Source: an uncultured Lachnospiraceae bacterium (GTDB taxonomy: Bacteria > Bacillota > Clostridia > Lachnospirales > Lachnospiraceae). Taken from it: a stretch of 15,360 nucleotides of DNA. The DNA lies in NCBI GenBank assembly GCA_910587045.1, contig CAJULG010000023.1, forward strand, positions 1 to 15,360. Direction: 5' to 3'. The translations under genes and the position numbers were made by a program. Positions within the stretch are counted from its first letter, which is position 1. Each line of letters starts with the position of its first letter. Of this stretch, positions 8,325 to 14,949 are shown in pieces. Below the pieces are notes generated by a model, which worked only from the letters and a program-made list of their open reading frames with translations, was not told where the DNA came from and searched no databases.

Positions 8325-9578
8325 CTATACCTGGAAGTTGCTCATGGAGTTTGCGATCTCGTCTGCTGCATTCTTTACAACGCCGGCAGATTCTGTAACC
8401 TCGTTAAAACTGTTTGCAACCTCTGCGGTTGCTGCTGAAGTTTCTTCCGTACTTGCCGCATTTTCTTCTGCTACTGCGGACAAGCCCTGCACCACCTCAA
8501 TGATAGATGCTCTTGCCTCATTCAGGGCTACCGTACGATTCTCAATCGCCTCGATTCCACGAATAGAATCCTCAATTCCACTCATTACCTGACTTACGAT
8601 CGTTTCCGTATTCGCTACATTCTCACTCTGACTGTTGATGATCTCCCGTACCTTTGCCATGGTTCCTACTGCTTCGTTGGAATCATTGATCAGCTCGTTA
8701 ATGATATTATCAATCGCATCGGCAGAAGCATTGGACTGGTCTGCCAGCTTCTGAATCTGGTTCGCTACAACTGCAAAGGAGCGTCCCTGCTCGCCGGCTC
8801 TTGCCGCTTCAATACTTGCATTCAGAGATAACAGGTTGGTTTCTTCTGCAATGGAACTGATCAGGCGGGTCGCTTCGCGGATCTTCTGTGAAGATTCGTT
8901 GGTACGGTTTGTCTGCTCGTAGATCAGATCGATCGCCTTCTTTACTTCATCGTTAATATTCCGAAGCTCAACCAGGGACTGACTAGCCTCTGTACTGGAG
9001 CGTCGCATATAATCTGCGGTCATATTCAGGTTCTCGACCTCTCTTGCCGTATCCTCGATCATCTCTCCCATGGAGTATACGCTTTCCGAAGCATTCTGCG
9101 CATCCTGTGCCTGAGAGGTTGCACCATCCGCAATCTCACCGACTGCCCGTTCCACATTATCTACCGTTACCAGGTTCTTCTGTGCAGTATCGTTAAGCTG
9201 CTCCGCAGATTCCAGAAGCGAGGTCGCATGCTCTGAAATATCCTGAAACATATACTTTAACTCATCCCGTAAACCGGCTACGGAGCGGGCAAGAACACCG
9301 ATCTCATCCCCCCGGTTCGTCGCTCTGTCGTCCATCTCAGCATTCAGATTCCCGGCTGATACCTGCTTTACCGCATCCACGCTTGCAGTGATCGCCTGAC
9401 TGATCCGCATTGCCAGAAATGTAGTCACGACTGTGGCTACGATCAATGCCAGGATCAGGATCAGGGCAATTACCCCTGTCGTCAGTTCAAACGGTCCTGC
9501 GATCAACAGGATCGTCAGCGCTGTTATCGCCACTGTTGGTATTGCCGCCAACATTAATAACTTTAATCTTAATTTCAT
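8325..9578 (-). CDS. Methyl-accepting chemotaxis-type transducer lacking a sensor domain
   Basis: This 417-residue transducer has an N-terminal membrane segment (about 7-27), a loop of roughly eight residues (GPFELTTG) and a second membrane segment (about 36-58). A HAMP-like region follows, then a long coiled-coil signalling domain. The hairpin tip is unmistakable: IAEETNLLSLNASIEAARAGE followed by GRSFAVVANQI. There is no room for an extracytoplasmic ligand domain, so it must sense through the membrane, the cytoplasm or a partner. No CheR-binding pentapeptide ends the protein, and no che genes are nearby. An open frame extends 30 codons upstream (to 9668), but that extension overlaps the promoter. 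The ATG at 9578 follows a perfect AGGAGG by ten bases and is the likely start. It is monocistronic, between its own promoter and terminator. Confidence 0.93.
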   Translation of the reverse strand: MKLRLKLLMLAAIPTVAITALTILLIAGPFELTTGVIALILILALIVATVVTTFLAMRISQAITASVDAVKQVSAGNLNAEMDDRATNRGDEIGVLARSVAGLRDELKYMFQDISEHATSLLESAEQLNDTAQKNLVTVDNVERAVGEIADGATSQAQDAQNASESVYSMGEMIEDTAREVENLNMTADYMRRSSTEASQSLVELRNINDEVKKAIDLIYEQTNRTNESSQKIREATRLISSIAEETNLLSLNASIEAARAGEQGRSFAVVANQIQKLADQSNASADAIDNIINELINDSNEAVGTMAKVREIINSQSENVANTETIVSQVMSGIEDSIRGIEAIENRTVALNEARASIIEVVQGLSAVAEENAASTEETSAATAEVANSFNEVTESAGVVKNAADEIANSMSNFQV

Positions 9579-9639
9579 ATTCCTATAACCTCCTACTGCA
9601 ACCGATACCTTCTCATTAGTAGATCCTACTATATAAGCA

Positions 9640-9668
9640 ATTATAACAAGCAAATGGAAGTTATGCAA
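9640..9668 (-). promoter_or_regulatory. Sigma-A promoter of the chemotaxis gene
   Basis: On the minus strand, TTGCAT and a perfect TATAAT are separated by 17 bases. Transcription would begin near 9633, about 55 bases ahead of the ATG at 9578. This also rules out the longer reading-frame start at 9668. Confidence 0.8.
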
Positions 9669-9708
9669 TTCAATCTTTTAAACTTCTCTGTTTTTTAAAT
9701 AGTCAGGC

Positions 9709-9746
9709 AAAAAATAAGGTTCCCTGCATTTACAGGAAACCTTATT
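9709..9746 (-). terminator. Terminator of the rpmG-rplA operon
   Basis: Directly after rplA the minus strand forms a 14-bp stem (AATAAGGTTTCCTG paired with CAGGGAACCTTATT, one wobble) around a six-base loop, ending in a run of T. This is a textbook intrinsic terminator. It shows that rplJ-rplL are not part of this transcript. Confidence 0.95.
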
Positions 9747-9774
9747 GCTCATATATCTCTTATGATGCCTGTTC

Positions 9775-10467
9775 TTACATAAGCTTGGTCACATTCAGCT
9801 TAACGCCGGGACCCATAGTAGAAGCAAGTGTTACGCTTCTTAAATACTGTCCCTTTGCTGCTGAAGGCTTCGCCTTGATCACGGCATCCATTAACGTCTG
9901 GAAGTTGTCCGCTAACTGCTCCTCAGAGAAAGAAGCTTTTCCTATTGGCACATGGATAATATTGGACTTGTCTAACCGGTATTCGATCTTACCTGCTTTA
10001 ATATCAGCGACAGCCTTGGTAACGTCCATGGTTACTGTACCGGCCTTTGGATTCGGCATTAAGCCTTTTGGTCCGAGTACACGGCCCAGACGTCCGACCA
10101 CGCCCATCATATCCGGTGTAGCAACAACAACATCAAAATCCAACCAGCCATCATTCTGGATCTTCGGGATCAATTCCTCGCCACCTACGAAATCTGCACC
10201 TGCCGCCTGTGCCTCATCAAGCTTGGCACCCTTGGCAAATACTAATACGCGTACAGTCTTACCGGTTCCATGCGGAAGTACGACTGCACCACGAACCTGC
10301 TGATCAGCATGACGTCCGTCAACACCGAGCCGGATATGACATTCGATCGTCTCATCAAATTTAGCGCTCGCTGACTTCTTAATAATAGAAACTGCTTCCT
10401 CGGCATCATAGGTACTCATTCTATCTACCAGCTTGGCAGCTTCTGCATATCTCTTACCTTTTTTCAT
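9775..10467 (-). CDS. rplA: 50S ribosomal protein L1
   Basis: L1 (230 residues, standard length) binds the mobile stalk of 23S rRNA near the E site and in many bacteria represses translation of its own mRNA. The sequence has the family's conserved blocks: the N-terminal KKGKRYAEAAKLVD, the central VRVLVFAKG, and GRVLGPKGLMPNPKAGTVT around residues 125-143. It is the last gene of the operon, 50 bases after rplK. Its ribosome binding site AGGAGG (10477-10482) abuts the closing strand of a putative L1-binding hairpin, so bound L1 could block initiation directly. A strong terminator follows. Confidence 0.98.
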   Translation of the reverse strand: MKKGKRYAEAAKLVDRMSTYDAEEAVSIIKKSASAKFDETIECHIRLGVDGRHADQQVRGAVVLPHGTGKTVRVLVFAKGAKLDEAQAAGADFVGGEELIPKIQNDGWLDFDVVVATPDMMGVVGRLGRVLGPKGLMPNPKAGTVTMDVTKAVADIKAGKIEYRLDKSNIIHVPIGKASFSEEQLADNFQTLMDAVIKAKPSAAKGQYLRSVTLASTMGPGVKLNVTKLM

Positions 10468-10482
10468 AATAAATAACCTCCT

Positions 10483-10510
10483 GTGGTATTATCGGGAGCG
10501 ACCCTCCCAC
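10483..10510 (-). promoter_or_regulatory. Putative L1-binding mRNA element before rplA
   Basis: The transcript between rplK and rplA contains GUGGGAGGG, a short loop, then CCCGAUAAUACCAC. GUGG pairs with CCAC and GGG with CCC around an asymmetric internal loop. The L1 stalk of 23S rRNA carries the same two strands (in E. coli, GUGGGAGG and UUGAAAUACCAC). AGGAGG for rplA follows immediately. Mimicry of the rRNA site is the known mode of L1 autoregulation. Confidence 0.72.
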
Positions 10511-10517
10511 TTAAAAA

Positions 10518-10943
10518 TTAATCAACAACGGTGATACCCATGGAACGTGCAGTACCTGCGATCATGCTGGTTGCTGCTTCAATGCTTGCTGCATTCAGGT
10601 CCGGCATCTTCAGCTCTGCGATCTTCTGTACCTCTGCCCGTGTAATGGTTGCAACCTTTGTCTTATTCGGCACGCCGGAACCGGACTTGATCTTGCATGC
10701 CTTCTTTAATAAAACAGCAGCAGGCGGGGTCTTAGTAATAAAACTAAAGCTTCTGTCTGCGTATACCGTAATAACGACAGGGATGATCATATCGCCCTGA
10801 TCTGCAGTTCTTGCATTGAACTCCTTCGTAAACTGAACGATATTGACACCATGTTGTCCAAGAGCCGGTCCAACTGGTGGAGCTGGAGTTGCCTTGCCTG
10901 CCGGAATCTGTAATTTAATATAACCTTCTACTTTTTTAGCCAT
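10518..10943 (-). CDS. rplK: 50S ribosomal protein L11
   Basis: L11 (141 residues) forms the base of the GTPase-associated stalk and is needed for factor binding and the stringent response. The N-terminal domain shows the invariant proline-rich IPAGKATPAPPVGPALGQHG and the IVQFTKEFNART block. The C-terminal RNA-binding domain ends with SIEAATSMIAGTARSMGI. It is preceded by AGGAGG and, further upstream, by a hairpin matching the L1-binding stalk of 23S rRNA. It is followed by rplA, as in most bacteria. Confidence 0.98.
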   Translation of the reverse strand: MAKKVEGYIKLQIPAGKATPAPPVGPALGQHGVNIVQFTKEFNARTADQGDMIIPVVITVYADRSFSFITKTPPAAVLLKKACKIKSGSGVPNKTKVATITRAEVQKIAELKMPDLNAASIEAATSMIAGTARSMGITVVD

Positions 10944-10967
10944 TATAGCTTACCTCCTGAATAAATT

Positions 10968-10995
10968 GTGGTATTTACGGGGGATACCCTCCCAC
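10968..10995 (-). promoter_or_regulatory. Putative L1-binding mRNA element before rplK
   Basis: Starting within three bases of the nusG stop, the transcript reads GUGGGAGGG, a short loop, then CCCCGUAAAUACCAC. It has the same two paired blocks as the element before rplA, with a changed loop and a changed 3' internal-loop strand. AGGAGG and the rplK ATG follow about 13 and 25 bases later. The pairing is kept while unpaired bases differ between the two copies, which supports an RNA structure. Confidence 0.72.
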
Positions 10996-10998
10996 TTG

Positions 10999-11532
10999 TT
11001 AATTTAACTTCTTTACCTCTAAGAAGCCGATCTCTACCGATGTGGCACGTCCAAAGATATCAACATCAATGGTTACGGTCTGCTTTGCCATGTTGATGGA
11101 CTTGATCTCACCAACCGCATCTGCCCACGCACCGGAAATAACCTTAATTGCATCGCCAACCTCTAAGTCGATTTCTACCTGTGTCTTGGTCGTCACACCC
11201 ATGGAACGGATCTCACCTTCCGTAAGCGGGACCGGCTTGGATCCGGGGCCTACGAAACCGGTTACCCCTCTGGTATTCCGAACTACATACCAGGTGGTAT
11301 CATTCATGATCATGTTTAACAGGACATACCCGGGGAACATCTTCTTAGAAACCTGTTTCTTGGCACCGTTCTTCACCTCAACAACATCCTGAAGCGGAAC
11401 GGCAACCTCAAGGATCTGATCCTCAAGACCGCGGTTCTCCACACTCTTCTCAATATCAGCCTTGACCTTGTTCTCATAACCGGAGTAGGTATGGACTACA
11501 TACCATCTTGCTTTTGAATCTGCTTCTGACAT
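10999..11532 (-). CDS. nusG: Transcription termination/antitermination factor NusG
   Basis: NusG (177 residues) binds the clamp of RNA polymerase and controls pausing and coupling with the ribosome. The NGN domain opens with RWYVVHTYSGYENKVKADIE and contains KKMFPGYVLLNM and TRGVTGFVGPGSKPVPL. The C-terminal KOW domain is present (VGDAIKVISGAWADAVGEI). It lies 14 bases downstream of secE with a GGTGAT-type ribosome binding site. The secE-nusG-rplK-rplA order is the classic arrangement. No unusual insertion is present. Confidence 0.98.
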   Translation of the reverse strand: MSEADSKARWYVVHTYSGYENKVKADIEKSVENRGLEDQILEVAVPLQDVVEVKNGAKKQVSKKMFPGYVLLNMIMNDTTWYVVRNTRGVTGFVGPGSKPVPLTEGEIRSMGVTTKTQVEIDLEVGDAIKVISGAWADAVGEIKSINMAKQTVTIDVDIFGRATSVEIGFLEVKKLN

Positions 11533-11546
11533 ATAATCACCAACCT

Positions 11547-11792
11547 TTACCCTATCTGCTGTACCAGGGCCATCAATGCTTCCAACCCCTTGCTTAATCC
11601 CATATCCACCAGGGACACAATACAGCCAATGATAATTGCAATAATGATAACCGCAATGGATTCTTTCACAAGGGAATTCTTGTCCGGCCAGACGATTTTA
11701 TGAAACTCGGCTTTTAATTCCTGGAACCAGCTGCGCTTCAGGGCTGCCTTTTCCTTGCCGCCCGCTGCTTTTTCCTCGTTTTTACTTCCCAT
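11547..11792 (-). CDS. secE: Preprotein translocase subunit SecE
   Basis: This is an 81-residue single-span SecE, the small clamp subunit of SecYEG. A charged N-terminal tail (about residues 1-20) leads into the conserved amphipathic segment WFQELKAEFHKIVWPDKNSL, then one membrane helix (AVIIIAIIIGCIVSLVDMGL). The ribosome binding site AAGGAG lies seven bases before the ATG. The short rpmG-secE gap also holds CCCCGAUGACCACA, similar to the 3' half of the L1-binding elements downstream but without a matching 5' half. Confidence 0.96.
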   Translation of the reverse strand: MGSKNEEKAAGGKEKAALKRSWFQELKAEFHKIVWPDKNSLVKESIAVIIIAIIIGCIVSLVDMGLSKGLEALMALVQQIG

Positions 11793-11821
11793 TTAATTAC
11801 TCCTTATGTGGTCATCGGGGT

Positions 11822-11971
11822 TTACTTAGTTTCCTTATGCATTGTATGAGCCTTGCAGAACTTACAATACTTTTTGGTTTCCATTCGGTCCGGATGCGTC
11901 TTCTTATCCTTTGTGAGATTGTAATTACGCTGTTTACACTCTTCACATGCCAATGTTATTTTTACGCGCAC
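11822..11971 (-). CDS. rpmG: 50S ribosomal protein L33 (zinc-binding type)
   Basis: This is a 49-residue gene starting with GTG. The translation begins MRVKITLACEECKQRNYNL and ends AHTMHKETK, matching L33. Cys9/Cys12 and Cys36/Cys39 form the two CxxC knuckles of the zinc-binding form. A GGAGGTGG ribosome binding site lies just upstream. It is the first gene of the operon, read from the promoter at 12067-12096 through a leader of about 90 bases. L33 sits near the ribosomal E site, and rpmG-secE-nusG is a normal Firmicutes order. Confidence 0.95.
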   Translation of the reverse strand: MRVKITLACEECKQRNYNLTKDKKTHPDRMETKKYCKFCKAHTMHKETK

Positions 11972-12066
11972 AACTGCCACCTCCGTTTCTTATTAAATTT
12001 GCAAGCACTTTCTTGCGTGACTTGTTTTTGCACACAAAAAAAACGCCTTCTTCCGTCGCACGGTAT

Positions 12067-12096
12067 AGAATAGCATAGTTTACTGGTGTTCGTCAA
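12067..12096 (-). promoter_or_regulatory. Sigma-A promoter of the rpmG-secE-nusG-rplK-rplA operon
   Basis: On the minus strand TTGACG lies 18 bases ahead of TATTCT, which is preceded by TGC (extended -10). Transcription would start near 12060, giving a leader of roughly 90 bases. The leader has a small hairpin (GCAAG/CTTGC, 12001-12016) and an eight-T run at 12036-12043 that is not preceded by a stable stem. The decayed carbamoyltransferase remnant ends just upstream. Confidence 0.75.
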
Positions 12097-12116
12097 TAGA
12101 AATCTGTATTATTTCT

Positions 12117-12380
12117 GTGCTTTGTAAAATCTACTCTGATTTTAGATAATGAATACATATCTGAAATAATCTCACAGGGATGATTAATATCCGTCATTGC
12201 ATTAATTATCGGAACAGTGGAGTACTGCACAAGTTCTTATGCTTGTATTAGGGAAAAATAGCACAATGCTCTTTCTATTAAAAAACCTTTAAATTTTCCT
12301 TCTTATATTTTATCTACAATATAGAAAATTTCAAAAATATCCTCTTTTTTTATGCTTAGCAAATCAACCAAATGTCTCAA
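12117..12380 (-). pseudogene. Remnant of an ornithine/aspartate-carbamoyltransferase-family gene
   Basis: Minus-strand translation gives LRHLVDLLSIKKEDIFEIF at the start and PIINAMTDINHPCEIISDMY near the end, typical of the N-terminal domain of ornithine carbamoyltransferase-like enzymes. Between them lies a stop codon (after IVDKI) and a shift into the +1 frame. In that frame VLFFPNTSIRT can be read, carrying the SxRT carbamoyl-phosphate loop (12232-12243). After this loop the text jumps to the INAMTDINHPCE block, so about 70 expected residues are missing, and the entire second domain is absent. The enzyme cannot be functional. Whether the parent made citrulline from ornithine or acted on another amine is not decidable from the fragment. 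Confidence 0.85.
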
Positions 12381-12593
12381 TCCTGTACCCCCTTCTTTGC
12401 ATTCATTCCTTCTGGGATTTCACTGTTTCATTTTTCTTTGTATTTGTGAGCAATGGATTAGGCACAAATTTATTGTTGTGCTTTCAAAAAATCAATGAAA
12501 AGAGGACAGATAAAAAATAAATATCATTTATGCCACATACAATATCCACCATAACAGTATTGACATATACACCTATGCAGGCTACTTTTACGG

Positions 12594-12755
12594 ATAGACC
12601 CCAACAAAGCAGAAGAAAGTTTGAAAACTACTCCCTGCTCTGAATTTGCCTTAAATGCTTTGGCAATAGATGAACCGCTTGAATACGCAAGATTGTATCT
12701 TGAAGGAAATATGCAGATGTGGGTGGATGCGGAAGAAAGTCTTGAACCGTGGTAA
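12594..12755 (+). pseudogene. C-terminal fragment of a small uncharacterised protein (DUF6061-like?)
   Basis: A 53-codon stretch encodes KAEESLKTTPCSEFALNALA, DEPLEYARLYLEGNMQMWVD and ends in LEPW before a TAA. It has protein-like composition and resembles the ends of short DUF6061-type proteins found in clostridia; that assignment is from memory and weak. No start codon or ribosome binding site exists in this frame: it opens after a TGA at 12561. It is probably the tail of a truncated gene. It ends two bases before a perfect palindrome that also closes the convergent remnant. Confidence 0.45.
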
Positions 12756-12756
12756 T

Positions 12757-12786
12757 TTTAATTCCCCCGAATTCGGGGGAATTAAA
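12757..12786. terminator. Perfect 30-bp palindrome between convergent gene remnants
   Basis: TTTAATTCCCCCGAA is followed exactly by its reverse complement. The GC core can form a hairpin on either strand with flanking A/T. It lies between the TAA of the plus-strand fragment and the TGA of the minus-strand KilA-N-type fragment. A bidirectional terminator is the likeliest role, although the U tract is short on both sides. Confidence 0.6.
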
Positions 12787-13088
12787 TCACTTCAAAATCC
12801 TTGTAGTCTGTTCTTCCAAAATTAACATCTGATGTATTGCAATTTTATTGAGTTTTATTAAGCGTTCTTTCTGGTTCAGCCCATCTTCAATCAGGACTGC
12901 ATTGATGTTTTCCATATTGGGCAGGCATATCAATTCATTTATACTCGCATAATCCCTGATATTGCCTTTTCTATCCGGGTTCATATCCCGCCATTGTTTA
13001 GCTGTCATACCAAATAATGCCATATTCAGCAATCAGCTTCAGATGTGTAAATAGCAGAGGTTTGCTGTGGTGTAAGTTCCGGCGGAAT
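12787..13088 (-). pseudogene. C-terminal fragment of a KilA-N-type protein, frameshifted
   Basis: The 81-residue frame ending at 12787 contains ALFGMTAKQWRDMNPDRKG, GNIRDYASINELICLPNMEN and KERLIKLNKIAIHQM. This C-terminal pattern is one I recognise from KilA-N-domain-containing proteins of gut bacteria and their mobile elements. Only this end is present; the DNA-binding KilA-N domain is missing. The neighbouring frame (13029-13088) reads TSAIYTSEAD, which seems to continue the same protein upstream. One base change in length near 13030 splits TSEAD from LNMALFG. The fragment is then joined to a flavodoxin-like remnant. It is not expected to be functional. Confidence 0.7.
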
Positions 13089-13280
13089 ATGTAAAAGCGT
13101 ACATGCTGTACTGTATGCTTTGTCTATATGATCGTCACCACCTCCAACTAATATAACTGCTCCTTTCTTAGATATTGCAACAGGTTCTTCATTCCTAAAA
13201 AATCTAGCACAAAAATATGTTTGAAGTCTGCTCGTATCACCATCTATTCTTGGAGAACCATTCAATATCAAAGTTTTCAT
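13089..13280 (-). pseudogene. Internally deleted flavodoxin-family/NADPH-dependent FMN reductase gene
   Basis: The start MKTLILNGSPRIDGDTS is the FMN-phosphate-binding loop of NADPH-dependent FMN reductases and flavodoxin-like proteins. After residue 17 the sequence jumps to RLQTYFCARFF and then AVILVGGGDDHIDKAYSTAC, which belongs to the C-terminal third of such a protein. Roughly 100 central residues, including the rest of the flavin site, are missing. The frame then runs into KilA-N-type sequence and stops at 13026. A well-formed promoter is still present upstream (13309-13336), so a chimeric 84-residue peptide could be made, but flavin binding is unlikely. Confidence 0.75.
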
Positions 13281-13308
13281 AACAACCCCATTTCGGATTT
13301 ATGGGCTA

Positions 13309-13336
13309 ATTATAACACAAGACCGCGCCTTATCAA
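13309..13336 (-). promoter_or_regulatory. Relict sigma-A promoter of the flavodoxin-like remnant
   Basis: On the minus strand TTGATA and a perfect TATAAT are 16 bases apart, with a predicted start near 13302 and an ATG at 13280. It diverges from the murC promoter about 80 bases away. Its good preservation suggests recent decay of the gene it serves. Confidence 0.6.
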
Positions 13337-13414
13337 CCTGCTTCTGTGAAAACTGCTGAAGTAATAAATATTGCATTTAAACCCATCCTGAACAGAGGCC
13401 GGAAATACTTTGTA

Positions 13415-13443
13415 TTGACGATATTTCCCTGCTATACTATAAT
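13415..13443 (+). promoter_or_regulatory. Sigma-A promoter of murC
   Basis: TTGACG and a perfect TATAAT are separated by exactly 17 bases. Transcription should start near 13450, leaving a leader of about 117 bases before murC. The leader contains a possible small upstream reading frame. Confidence 0.85.
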
Positions 13444-13480
13444 ATTTTCACATTATGTCTTATATATAAGGAAGTGCGTC

Positions 13481-13579
13481 ATGCACACACCGGTCATCAA
13501 AGGCTGCTTTGCACCGTTTGGTAACAATAAGTCATATAATATTAAAAACAGAATGGAAGGATTAACATGTATAAGATAG
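13481..13579 (+). CDS. Possible 32-codon upstream ORF overlapping the murC start
   Basis: Inside the murC leader an ATG at 13481 follows AAGGA by eight bases and opens a 32-codon frame (MHTPVIKGCFAPFGNN...), ending at a TAG at 13579. That stop lies 13 bases inside murC in a different frame, an arrangement typical of translational coupling or leader-peptide control. I recognise no protein family. The peptide is rich in common residues without an obvious run of one regulatory amino acid. It may be chance; conservation in relatives would decide. Confidence 0.3.
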   Translation: MHTPVIKGCFAPFGNNKSYNIKNRMEGLTCIR

Positions 13580-14949
13580 AGTTCAACCAGCCAATTCATG
13601 TGCATTTTATCGGAATTGGCGGAATCAGTATGAGCGGTCTGGCAGAAATACTGCTGCAGGAGGGATTTACGGTCAGCGGTTCCGATTCAAAGGAATCAGA
13701 TATTACTTCTCTTTTAAAGAACCTGGGTGCGACGATCCGGATCGGACAGCAGGCGGAAAATATTACAGAGGATATTGACTTAATCGTATATACAGCAGCG
13801 ATCCACCCGGATAATCCGGAATACAAGGCGGCACTCGCCAGCGGAAAACCGATTCTGACCAGAGCACAACTGCTGGGTCAGATCATGTCTAATTATAAGT
13901 ATTCCGTCGCTGTCAGCGGAACCCACGGCAAGACTACGACTACTTCCATGCTTTCACATGTATTCCTTGCGGCGCAGGCAGATCCGACTATATCTATTGG
14001 CGGTATGCTGGATGCGATCGGCGGTAACATCCGTGTAGGCAGATCCCAATATTTTGTTACAGAAGCCTGCGAATACACAAACAGCTTCCATGCCTTTTCT
14101 CCCTGGATCAGTATCATACTAAATGTGGATGCAGATCATCTGGACTTTTTCAGTGGAATTGATGAGATCATCCAGTCTTTCCGCACCTTTGCCCGGAAGC
14201 TTCCTGACAATGGCATCCTGGTTATCAACGGAGAAATGGATTGTCTACCTATTATAATAGAAGATCTGAATTGCAATATCTGCACCTTTGGCCTTTCTGA
14301 GAACTGCAAATACAGTGCAACTGATATCAAGTATGATGCACTTGGCTGTGCCAGCTATACGCTTAAGATTGATAATAAACCGGTTACGAGGATTACCCTT
14401 CATGTTAATGGAATCCATAATGTTGTGAATTCACTGGCTGCGATTGCGACTGCAGATACTTTACATATGGAAATGGCGGATATTCGTCAGGGATTGGAAG
14501 ATTTCGGCGGAACCAGGCGTCGATTTGAGATGAAGGGAGTCGCTAACGGTGTAACGATCGTTGACGATTATGCCCATCATCCAACAGAGATCCAGGCAAC
14601 ACTTTCTGCTGCAAAGCGAATGGAGCATAATGAACTCTGGTGTGTGTTTCAACCACATACCTATACCCGGACAAAGGCTTTACTGCCGGAGTTTGCAGAG
14701 GCCCTTCATTTAGCTGACCATATAGTTCTGACTAAAATCTATGCTGCCCGGGAAAAGGATACCGGCATGGTATCCTCTCAGAATATTGCTGAATTGCTTG
14801 AAAATAAGTACCATGCAGATGTTATCTATCTCCCGACCTTCCAGGAGGCGGAGGACTATCTGAAAAAAAATTGCAAAAATAATGATTTGTTAATAACTAT
14901 GGGAGCCGGAGATGTTGTAAACATTGGTGAAAACCTCTTAAAAAAATAG
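13567..14949 (+). CDS. murC: UDP-N-acetylmuramate--L-alanine ligase MurC
   Basis: MurC adds L-alanine to UDP-N-acetylmuramic acid using ATP, the first step of the peptidoglycan stem peptide, in the cytoplasm. The 460 residues show the three Mur-ligase domains. First is an N-terminal Rossmann-like UDP-binding fold (HFIGIGGISMSGLAEIL, residues 13-29). The central ATPase domain has P-loop GTHGKTTT (Lys122), the EACEY segment and NVDADHLD. The C-terminal domain has GTRRRFE, VDDYAHHPTEI and FQPHTYTRT. The start is set by GGAAGG seven bases upstream. The gene is monocistronic here, between a strong promoter and the terminator at 14960-15005, away from the usual dcw cluster, as in several clostridia. 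Confidence 0.98.
   Translation: MYKIEFNQPIHVHFIGIGGISMSGLAEILLQEGFTVSGSDSKESDITSLLKNLGATIRIGQQAENITEDIDLIVYTAAIHPDNPEYKAALASGKPILTRAQLLGQIMSNYKYSVAVSGTHGKTTTTSMLSHVFLAAQADPTISIGGMLDAIGGNIRVGRSQYFVTEACEYTNSFHAFSPWISIILNVDADHLDFFSGIDEIIQSFRTFARKLPDNGILVINGEMDCLPIIIEDLNCNICTFGLSENCKYSATDIKYDALGCASYTLKIDNKPVTRITLHVNGIHNVVNSLAAIATADTLHMEMADIRQGLEDFGGTRRRFEMKGVANGVTIVDDYAHHPTEIQATLSAAKRMEHNELWCVFQPHTYTRTKALLPEFAEALHLADHIVLTKIYAAREKDTGMVSSQNIAELLENKYHADVIYLPTFQEAEDYLKKNCKNNDLLITMGAGDVVNIGENLLKK

Noticed and set aside
9579..9668. 30-residue N-terminal extension of the chemotaxis protein
   Set aside because: It overlaps the -35/-10 region of a strong promoter and has no ribosome binding site, while the ATG at 9578 has a perfect AGGAGG.
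9785..10303. 172-codon frame opposite rplA
   Set aside because: It is the antisense shadow of a ribosomal protein gene with conserved sequence on the other strand.
12036..12060. Attenuator in the rpmG leader (eight-T run on the minus strand)
   Set aside because: The bases before the T run do not form a stable stem, so an intrinsic terminator is not supported.
11837..12073. 78-codon plus-strand frame over rpmG
   Set aside because: It is antisense to L33 and to the operon leader, with no recognisable protein features.
13346..13579. 77-codon frame upstream of murC
   Set aside because: Its start lies ahead of the murC promoter and has no ribosome binding site. Only its last 32 codons, from 13481, have a plausible start.
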